7,664 bases of DNA from contig VGMK01000093.1 in the NCBI GenBank assembly GCA_016866375.1, positions 1 to 7,664 on the forward strand. Direction: 5' to 3'. Origin of the DNA: Bacteroidota bacterium (GTDB taxonomy: Bacteria; Bacteroidota; Bacteroidia; Flavobacteriales_D; Crocinitomicaceae). Made by a program: the position numbers and the translations under genes. Shown here in pieces: positions 1 through 5,542 of the stretch; position 1 is the stretch's first letter, and the number at the start of each line of letters is the position of its first letter. The notes below the pieces were generated by a model. The model saw only the letters and a list, made by a program, of their open reading frames with translations, searched no databases and was not told the origin of the DNA.

Positions 1-1
1 T

Positions 2-382
2 GGACTTGGTTTTAGCACGAACAACGAAGATTGCGATGACAGCAATGGGCAGATAAATCCAAACGCGACAGATATTTTGGATAATGGAATTGATGAAAAT
101 TGCGATGGTGTTGACGGAATTTTGGGTATTTATGAGGGTTCAATGGCTAATTTTGAATTAATTCCAAACCCTGCCTCTGATATAACTACGGTATTGATTT
201 CTGAGCCTTTCCCCTTTGGAAAATTAACCATCAAAGATATGAATGGTAAAACCCTAAATACATCGGATATTGATGGAAAATCAGTGTTGAATATTAACAT
301 TAATCATTTATCACCCGGAGTTTATATGGTGCTGTTAACTTCTCCGAACAGTTCGTTGTTAAAGCGATTGGTCAAGAATTAA
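2..382 (+). CDS. C-terminal end of a T9SS-secreted protein with MopE-like metal-binding motif (5' partial)
   Basis: The reading frame is open from the window edge to a TAA at 380-382, so this is the last 126 codons of a longer protein. At about 26-118 it encodes an Asp/Cys-rich stretch (EDCDD ... INPNATD ... NGIDENCDG) that matches the 'putative metal-binding motif' first named after the copper-binding protein MopE (PF11617). In Bacteroidota this often occurs as repeats in large extracellular proteins. From about 152 to the stop there is a typical type A T9SS sorting domain: it begins near IPNPASD, has a central KDMNGK turn, then SPGVYMVLL, and ends in a basic KRLVKN tail. The protein is therefore inferred to cross the outer membrane through T9SS and have this tail removed. 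Its main catalytic or adhesive part lies outside the window, so its function is unknown. Its end overlaps the tail of maf on the other strand by 11 bp. Confidence 0.85.
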   Translation, partial: GLGFSTNNEDCDDSNGQINPNATDILDNGIDENCDGVDGILGIYEGSMANFELIPNPASDITTVLISEPFPFGKLTIKDMNGKTLNTSDIDGKSVLNININHLSPGVYMVLLTSPNSSLLKRLVKN

Positions 383-935
383 AGGAACGTAGTTTTTCTA
401 TTAAATGTTGAGTTGGGAGTCCCAATACATTGGTGTAGGATCCTTGGATACTTTCCACACCAACTAGACCAATCCAGTCTTGTATTCCGTATGCGCCTGC
501 TTTATCGTAGGGATGATAATTTTCTATATAATAAAAAATCTCTTCATCAGAAAGGGTTTTGAATCTTACATATGTTGTCTCGCTAAATTGAACGGACTTT
601 TCTGTATTCATTAATGCTACTCCTGTAATAACGCGGTGTTCATTTCCAGAAAGTATAGATAAGTATTCCAAAGCTTGTTCTTTATTTGCTGGTTTTCCCA
701 AGATCGTATTTTCGTATATTACAACAGTATCTGCACAAATAAGAATGGTTTCTTTTGCAGCTTTTGGAAGAAGGTATAAAGCTTTTTTTGTGGCAAGATC
801 TACCGCTACGTCCTCAATGGGCAGCGAGTGGTCCACGATTTCTTCCAAGTCTGAGACCAGAATTTCAAACGCATATCCTAATTCTTTAAGTAAATTTTGT
901 CTCCTTGGCGATGCCGAGCCCAAGATTATTTTCAT
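372..935 (-). CDS. maf: Maf family nucleotide pyrophosphatase (dTTP/UTP type)
   Basis: The 187-aa protein has normal Maf length. The signature SASPRR lies at residues 7-12, ADT at 68-70 (Asp69 is the expected catalytic acid), GKP at 80-82 and GAYGIQ at 147-152. Maf proteins hydrolyse nucleoside triphosphates to the monophosphate and pyrophosphate in the cytoplasm, acting on house-cleaning or pyrimidine substrates; the old name is septum formation protein. Arg12, Thr70 and Gln152 are the residues expected in the YhdE-like dTTP/UTP group rather than the m7GTP-specific YceF group, so dTTP/UTP pyrophosphatase is the best guess (an inference from family knowledge). The ATG at 935 overlaps the TGA of the upstream prenyltransferase gene in an ATGA junction, which supports both the start choice and translational coupling. 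It is the last gene of the queE operon. No hairpin terminator is visible after its stop, which lies inside the end of the convergent gene. Confidence 0.93.
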   Translation of the reverse strand: MKIILGSASPRRQNLLKELGYAFEILVSDLEEIVDHSLPIEDVAVDLATKKALYLLPKAAKETILICADTVVIYENTILGKPANKEQALEYLSILSGNEHRVITGVALMNTEKSVQFSETTYVRFKTLSDEEIFYYIENYHPYDKAGAYGIQDWIGLVGVESIQGSYTNVLGLPTQHLIEKLRSFNS

Positions 936-1858
936 GAGATATACGTGCTGAATAGTGAACTTAATCCAATCAGCATGGACAGTTTTAAAGTCAACTGAAC
1001 GTGGCTGATTTTGATCTTTTGGTTGAAAAGGTACGCAAGTAAAAGTAATCCGTTTACAGTCCCACTAGAAATGAAAAAAAATATTTCGCTTCCGTTCAAG
1101 GGATCATTAGTTGTATAAAAAAATAAAAAACCAAAAACTGTTGTTAATTGAATAAAGCCCAATGCAATGAGAACGGAGGTTCTAACTCCTAATTTTATGG
1201 CAAGTGATTTTACTTGAATCAATTTATCTCCTTCAATATCCTCCGCATCTTTCACAATTTCACGTCCGAAGTTTTGAATACCTGCACATACCGCTAACAG
1301 AAAGATAAAATTATGATTTATTACACCTGTTAAGGCTACCTCTGGGTCAGCTGAGTTTGGCACGCCCGGGGCATTTAATACTGAAAAAAAACAAAGGGAA
1401 AGCAAAGGTACAAAAGCTGTAAGTAAGCCAATCATACCATTTCCCAACAACATTTTCTTTTTGAAATATGTGCTGTAAAACCACAACATATTTATTGATA
1501 ATAAGTGTACAAATGCAAATACAAGGGAATTGTAATGGTATGAAAGAAAGACACCAATTATGAATGCCACTAAGTTGAAAGTCCAATGTAAAATGATAAC
1601 CCAACGTTTTTTAATGTATTTCGAAACAATCAAGCGATTGGGTTTATTGACACGGTCTGCTTTGATATCAAAATAATCGTTTATCATATTTCCGGCTGCT
1701 GCGATGAGTACCGTTGACAGAATGAGTAGCACATAATGCGTAAAATTGAAATTCACTTTTTGATGGCTGTGCATTTTCAATAAGTAATCAGCTACTCCCA
1801 CCATAGTAAGAATAATGACCATTAAATTTGTTATGCGTATGAGTTTTAAGAATTTCAT
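932..1858 (-). CDS. UbiA-family prenyltransferase, DGGGP synthase-like
   Basis: A 308-aa integral membrane protein with many hydrophobic segments. The two Asp-rich motifs of UbiA prenyltransferases are present: N60-D61-x2-D64-x3-D68 followed by RVNKPNR, and the second motif R199-E200-x2-K203-D204-x2-D207-x3-D211 (REIVKDAEDIEGD). These bind prenyl diphosphate through Mg2+. The NDYFD...D.vNkPNR pattern and the REI.KD.ED.eGD pattern are those of archaeal geranylgeranylglyceryl phosphate geranylgeranyltransferase (DGGGP synthase) and its Bacteroidota homologues, not of UbiA proper or of heme O synthase. The exact prenyl acceptor in Bacteroidota is not established; an ether lipid or a quinone precursor are options. 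The ATG at 1858 is preferred over a TTG three bases upstream because it forms a TGATG overlap with the preceding gene. The stop overlaps the maf start. Both overlaps place it inside the queE-to-maf operon. Confidence 0.87.
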   Translation of the reverse strand: MKFLKLIRITNLMVIILTMVGVADYLLKMHSHQKVNFNFTHYVLLILSTVLIAAAGNMINDYFDIKADRVNKPNRLIVSKYIKKRWVIILHWTFNLVAFIIGVFLSYHYNSLVFAFVHLLSINMLWFYSTYFKKKMLLGNGMIGLLTAFVPLLSLCFFSVLNAPGVPNSADPEVALTGVINHNFIFLLAVCAGIQNFGREIVKDAEDIEGDKLIQVKSLAIKLGVRTSVLIALGFIQLTTVFGFLFFYTTNDPLNGSEIFFFISSGTVNGLLLLAYLFNQKIKISHVQLTLKLSMLIGLSSLFSTYIS

Positions 1859-3885
1859 CAATCAATTACTTTGTAGCAGGTTCGACGATTCGCCTGATGC
1901 GCTTTATCTTTTTCCTTTTCGCTTTTCATTTTTTCAATGGCATCATCGGAATAAATAAGTTGAGAAGAGCCATATCCTCTGAAGCTTAACCTATCTGGTT
2001 GAACGCCTTTGTTGATTAAATAGTCACGAACGGATTTCGCTCTATCCGTAGAGAGTTTAATGTTTTCGGCGGCATTTCCTCTTGAATCTGTATGTCCACC
2101 CAGTTCAATTTTAAGTTCTCGGTTTTGAATTAAATAATATGCGAATTCATTCAGCTCAACTTTTGATTCCTCTCTTAGGATGGATTTATTATAGTCGAAA
2201 AAGACATTCGATAATACATTTTCTGTTTTACTGGTAATAGGATTTAGCGGGATATTGAGGTGATAAGATTTTTGATCTTCCGTTAATTTCATATCAAAAT
2301 GTAAAGAATAAGGAAAATATCCCGGATGAGTAACATGTATAGCATACGAGTTATTGATGGGAAGCGCTACAGAAAAGGTACCGTCGACAGCATCGGCATC
2401 GGAAATAATCACAGTTTTTCCTGTTGTTAAATCGCGTAATTCAAAGTGACCTGGAATTGGATTAGTACTTTTTTCATCGAATACATAACCGTCAAAATAG
2501 TAGGTTTTTATCGGCTGAAATTCAGGAGGTAATTCAAAATAATAGAGGTCGAGATTTCCATATCCGCCGCTTCTGTCTGAGGCAAAGTAGGCAATTTCTC
2601 CGTTAGGAGCGACCATCAGAGAGTTTTCGTCGTGTAGCGTGTTAATGGGGTATCCGAGATTTTCGGGTTTTGACCAATTGCCATCTTCACCAAGTCGCGT
2701 AACATACAGGTCGGACCCGCCCATTCCAATGTGACCTCGGGAGGCAAAATAGAGGGTCTTCCCATCGGGATGAATATGAACAGATTCTTCAGCCAGTGGA
2801 GTATTAATGTAGCTTGGCAAGGGATGTGCTTCCCCCCAAGTACCATCGTTTTGCACATTGGAAACATAGATGTCGGCATTTCGTCGTCCATCTTTACCAC
2901 GAACTCCTCGTATGAAGTAAAGTGTTTTTCCATCCGCAGAGAGTGAGGGCTGTGTCTCCCAGTTTGAAGAATTTATTTTTCCCGGGAGGTTAATGGGGTC
3001 TATCCATCTAGAACCAATTTTCTTTGTGTAAAACAAGTCGCAACTTCCTTTTCCTGTTCTATTTTGACCATAATATTGGCCGGAGGCATCGGAACATGCA
3101 ACAAAGATTAATCCTTTACCATCTGGAGCGATACTCGGTGCACCTTCATTATTCTCAGTATTGATATTCCGAGGAAGAGCCTGAGCTTTTGACCAAACCT
3201 CATCTATGAAAATGGAAAAGAAAAAATCCTCTTGTTCGTCGGACCTATCGAGTTTTTTACCGTGCACAACAGGAAGTAAGCGCGTAAATAAAATGGTTCT
3301 ACCATCAATGGTTAGAGTGGGAAAATATTCGGCAAAAACACTGTTGATTTGTGAACCCATATTGATGGGGTTGAAGGGTTTTGGGTGTTGAATAGCATGT
3401 TGTGCAAATTTCGCACAAGCTTGTATTTTGCTAGCTGAGCCTAACCATTCTTTAGGTGCCTCTGGATTCCTCATGAAAATCTCAATATTTTTTAGCGCGT
3501 TGTCGTAATCTCCAATAGCAATTTGAAGAGAGGCGAGATCAAAATGGGTTGCATTAATTAAGCTATGGCTCGGATTAATAAAAACTGCTCGATTGTAATG
3601 CTCAATAGCATCCTTGTAATTTCTTTGTGCTTCGTGATATCGTGCCTTTAGTAAATGAGCTTCAACAAAATTAGGATCTTTTGCAAGTGCTTTAACTAAA
3701 TACTTCAGGCCACTGTTGTAGTCAGGTTGATTGGTATTTAAATCGAGTGTATTCGGTGCTTGTTGCGCTTTTTTATAAAGTTTTATGGCTTTTTTACTTT
3801 TTGTACTGAATGTAAACTGACCGAGTGCCGTAGAACATAGAGCAAATAACAAAATAGATAAAAAATACTTATGAAGTTTTGTCAT
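1858..3885 (-). CDS. PorE-like periplasmic protein: TPR, PD40 propeller, carboxypeptidase-regulatory-like and OmpA domains
   Basis: A 675-aa exported protein. Residues 1-22 form a signal peptide (basic start, hydrophobic core, cleavage likely after ALG before Gln23). TPR helices follow at about 56-160. Five PD40 (WD40-like) motifs of the form xSxxPDGKxLYF centre near residues 193, 254, 317, 373 and 427. A beta-sandwich resembling a carboxypeptidase regulatory domain spans about 461-548. An OmpA C-terminal domain spans about 555-675, with GHTDSRG at 597-603 and LSTDRAKSV at 611-619; Asp600 and Arg615 are the expected diaminopimelate-binding pair. This order of domains is the one described for PorE (PG1058) of the Porphyromonas T9SS, which ties the outer-membrane machinery to peptidoglycan. 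Many Bacteroidota have paralogues of this type, so true PorE identity is likely but not certain. Cys17 lacks a proper lipobox because Leu16 precedes it. The ATG at 3885 is chosen because it overlaps the queE stop and begins the signal peptide. Confidence 0.9.
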   Translation of the reverse strand: MTKLHKYFLSILLFALCSTALGQFTFSTKSKKAIKLYKKAQQAPNTLDLNTNQPDYNSGLKYLVKALAKDPNFVEAHLLKARYHEAQRNYKDAIEHYNRAVFINPSHSLINATHFDLASLQIAIGDYDNALKNIEIFMRNPEAPKEWLGSASKIQACAKFAQHAIQHPKPFNPINMGSQINSVFAEYFPTLTIDGRTILFTRLLPVVHGKKLDRSDEQEDFFFSIFIDEVWSKAQALPRNINTENNEGAPSIAPDGKGLIFVACSDASGQYYGQNRTGKGSCDLFYTKKIGSRWIDPINLPGKINSSNWETQPSLSADGKTLYFIRGVRGKDGRRNADIYVSNVQNDGTWGEAHPLPSYINTPLAEESVHIHPDGKTLYFASRGHIGMGGSDLYVTRLGEDGNWSKPENLGYPINTLHDENSLMVAPNGEIAYFASDRSGGYGNLDLYYFELPPEFQPIKTYYFDGYVFDEKSTNPIPGHFELRDLTTGKTVIISDADAVDGTFSVALPINNSYAIHVTHPGYFPYSLHFDMKLTEDQKSYHLNIPLNPITSKTENVLSNVFFDYNKSILREESKVELNEFAYYLIQNRELKIELGGHTDSRGNAAENIKLSTDRAKSVRDYLINKGVQPDRLSFRGYGSSQLIYSDDAIEKMKSEKEKDKAHQANRRTCYKVID

Positions 3886-4484
3886 CAAGGAATATTCATG
3901 TACTTGTGCGTTTGTAACGATATTTTCCATTTAGGGTTACTTTTGATGTAAGATATAATCCATTCGGTGTTTCTTTCTATATGGCTCCACTCCGGTTGGA
4001 GGTAGAGCATGCAACTTGGCAATACTTTTTCTGCTTGATTTTCCGCCCATTCTAAATCGCTTCTGTGATTGACGATTACCTTTAATTCATTTGCTTTTTC
4101 ATACGCTTCTTTGCACGGAGATTTGAATTTTTTTGGTGAAAAACAATACCAATCAATTTCCCCAAGTAGGGGATAACATCCTGAAGTTTCAATTGCCGAG
4201 TATATGTTTTTGGCACGCAAATTATCAGCTAAACTTGTCAGATCGTACATAGCCGGTTCTCCGCCTGTGATGACTGCAAATTCCGCCATTGAATTCTTAG
4301 CGATTTTAGCAAGTTCTTCCGAGGATATTTTTGGATATATGGATGCATTCCAACTTTCTTTAACATCGCACCAAACACAACCTACATCACAACCTCCTAG
4401 TCGTATAAAAAAAGCACTCCTTCCAGTATGAAAACCCTCACCTTGAATCGTATGAAAATATTCCATTACGGGTAATTGACTCAT
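3885..4484 (-). CDS. queE: 7-carboxy-7-deazaguanine synthase, radical SAM
   Basis: The 199-aa protein has the QueE layout. An N-terminal substrate motif (FHTIQGEG, residues 10-17) is followed by a radical SAM cluster motif C32-x3-C36-x2-C39 within GGCDVGCVWCD. The SAM-binding TGGEP is at residues 73-77 and the later strand motif ETSG is present. QueE converts 6-carboxytetrahydropterin to 7-carboxy-7-deazaguanine in the pathway to preQ0 and queuosine, a modified base of tRNA anticodons; it acts in the cytoplasm. The residue after C39-D40 is Val rather than the Thr found in many QueE enzymes (CDT), a form I associate with the Bacteroidota branch. No other queuosine genes lie in the window. It is the first gene of the minus-strand operon, with a likely -7 box 26 bp before the ATG, and its TGA shares a base with the start codon of the PorE-like gene. 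Confidence 0.93.
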   Translation of the reverse strand: MSQLPVMEYFHTIQGEGFHTGRSAFFIRLGGCDVGCVWCDVKESWNASIYPKISSEELAKIAKNSMAEFAVITGGEPAMYDLTSLADNLRAKNIYSAIETSGCYPLLGEIDWYCFSPKKFKSPCKEAYEKANELKVIVNHRSDLEWAENQAEKVLPSCMLYLQPEWSHIERNTEWIISYIKSNPKWKISLQTHKYMNIP

Positions 4485-4510
4485 AGAATTTATCTTACAG
4501 TTAGAATACT

Positions 4511-4518
4511 CAAAGTTA
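4511..4518 (-). promoter_or_regulatory. Probable -7 box for the queE operon
   Basis: Read on the minus strand this is TAACTTTG, a full match to the Bacteroidota -7 consensus TAnnTTTG. It ends 26 bp before the queE ATG, which gives a short leader of about 20 nt. No good TTG -33 element lies at the usual 17-23 bp spacing; the nearest, at 4549-4551, is about 30 bp away. The assignment rests on the -7 match and its position alone. Confidence 0.5.
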
Positions 4519-4545
4519 CATAAACAGATTCGAATGTTGAAAAGT

Positions 4546-4561
4546 TTCCAACTGATTGGAA
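4546..4561. repeat. Short perfect inverted repeat between divergent promoters
   Basis: TTCCAA-CTGA-TTGGAA: two 6-bp arms that are exact reverse complements with a 4-bp centre. The right arm covers the proposed -33 TTG of the plus-strand promoter, and the repeat lies upstream of both -7 boxes. That is where an operator would sit, but a 6-bp arm pair can arise by chance and no regulator gene is in the window. Confidence 0.4.
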
Positions 4562-4581
4562 GGTCTTAATCTTTATATTTG
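4556..4581 (+). promoter_or_regulatory. Probable promoter for the PCMD protein and TonB receptor genes
   Basis: TATATTTG at 4574-4581 matches the Bacteroidota -7 consensus TAnnTTTG, and a TTG at 4556-4558 may serve as the -33 element. The spacing of 15 bp is shorter than usual, so the -33 part is the weaker call. Transcription would start near 4586-4590, leaving a leader of 10-15 nt that is A-rich (aaaaaataaaat) before the ATG at 4601 and has no Shine-Dalgarno site, as is common in this phylum. Confidence 0.55.
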
Positions 4582-4600
4582 TTTTACTAAAAAATAAAAT

Positions 4601-5536
4601 ATGAGAAAAATTTACGCTTCCACTGTTGTTTTCTTTGTCCTCTTTTCGTCAGTGGCGCAACAGCTTGGAAACAGTGACATGGAACTTTGGGAAAATGTCG
4701 GTCAGGCAACCGAAGAACCCGATAACTGGAATAGCTTCAGAACAGCCCAGGGTCCGTTGACGGCTTTTGCCTCACAACAAATACAGAGATCAACATTGGT
4801 AAGAACTGGTGCATCCGGTCAATATTGTGCAAGAATTTGGGCGAAATCAACGCTCGGAGTAATTGCCAACGGTTTAATGACGCTCGGAAGGGTAAATATG
4901 GGAAGCACCACCGTCACTGATCCAAATAATTACAATATTTCTTTAACTGCAAATCCCAATTTTTCGGAGGCACTTGCCTTCAGTCCAGATTCATTGGTAT
5001 TTTGGGCTAAATTTACTGCAGCTGGTTCAACTGATTCCGCTCGAGTTCATGCAATATTGCACGATTCTTACGATGTTAGAGACCCCATTGATGCCAATTC
5101 CCTGCCATACGTTCTTGCAATCGCTGAGCGCAATTATGCAAAAACCAATGGATCTTGGGTAAGAATCTCAGTTCCTTTTAACTACATTCCAAGTACAAAC
5201 GTGTCGCCTGCGTTTTTGTTAATTACCTTTGCTACCAATAAAATCCCGGGTGGAGGTACAAATAACGATGAGGTTCTCCTTGATGATATTGAATTGATTT
5301 ACAATAGTTCTGCGGAATTGCCTTCGGAATCAATTGTGAGTTCAGATTTTTTTACTTCCTATTCAGAAAATGAGGGATTAAACATAAGCGGGGAGGAGGA
5401 TTACTTTAGGGTCATTTCTCTGTGCGGAAAAGTTTTTAGAGCTGGCACTGCTGATCAATTAAATGGATTAAAGTTGATGTCAGGTCTTTATGTAATTCAA
5501 TCATCAAAGTCCTCTACTAAAATTTTGGTTCCCTAA
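4601..5536 (+). CDS. Secreted PCMD-like protein with degenerate T9SS sorting domain
   Basis: A 311-aa exported protein. The signal peptide is residues 1-19 (Lys/Arg start, FFVLF core, SVA before Gln20). Residues about 24-235 resemble the PCMD fold ('putative carbohydrate metabolism domain', PF13201): an opening NSDMELWE with EPDNWNS, a central PDSLVFWAKF, then GSWVRISVPF and a closing LLDDIELIYN. The jelly-roll-like pattern suggests glycan or other ligand binding; no enzymatic residues can be named. The last 60 residues end in MSGLYVIQSS...TKILVP, which resembles a type A T9SS sorting domain. The usual opening PNP motif is missing and Cys275 sits where the LxGK turn is expected, so this is a diverged tail. 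The ATG at 4601 follows a likely promoter and an A-rich leader. The stop is 6 bp before the next start, so it is probably co-transcribed with the TonB-dependent receptor and may act as its surface partner (inference). Confidence 0.8.
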   Translation: MRKIYASTVVFFVLFSSVAQQLGNSDMELWENVGQATEEPDNWNSFRTAQGPLTAFASQQIQRSTLVRTGASGQYCARIWAKSTLGVIANGLMTLGRVNMGSTTVTDPNNYNISLTANPNFSEALAFSPDSLVFWAKFTAAGSTDSARVHAILHDSYDVRDPIDANSLPYVLAIAERNYAKTNGSWVRISVPFNYIPSTNVSPAFLLITFATNKIPGGGTNNDEVLLDDIELIYNSSAELPSESIVSSDFFTSYSENEGLNISGEEDYFRVISLCGKVFRAGTADQLNGLKLMSGLYVIQSSKSSTKILVP

Positions 5537-5542
5537 AATGAA

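Noticed and set aside
77..382. A separate 101-aa gene beginning with TTG at 77
   Set aside because: The same frame is open to the window edge and the metal-binding motif begins upstream at about 26, so 77 is inside a longer gene.
413..425. Inverted repeat TTGGGAGTCCCAA as a terminator
   Set aside because: It lies inside maf coding sequence, has a loop of 1-3 bases and no T-run follows on either strand.
1859..1861. TTG start for the UbiA-family gene
   Set aside because: An ATG one codon later forms a TGATG overlap like the one between queE and the PorE-like gene, so it is the better start.
2616..2946. Open frames on both strands inside the PD40 region
   Set aside because: They are out-of-frame shadows of the PorE-like gene, whose PD40 repeats are clear in the chosen frame.
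3886..3930. A 15-codon N-terminal extension of the PorE-like protein starting at 3930, within queE
   Set aside because: It would place a polar segment before the signal peptide. The ATG at 3885 starts exactly at a TGATG junction with queE and begins with MTKLHK, a normal signal peptide start.
4204..4431. Plus-strand 75-codon open frame
   Set aside because: It lies antisense to the radical SAM and TGGEP motifs of queE; it is a shadow of that gene.
4485..4510. A preQ1 riboswitch before queE
   Set aside because: The leader after the likely promoter is only about 20 nt and contains no stem-loop or pseudoknot pattern; it is too short for the known classes.
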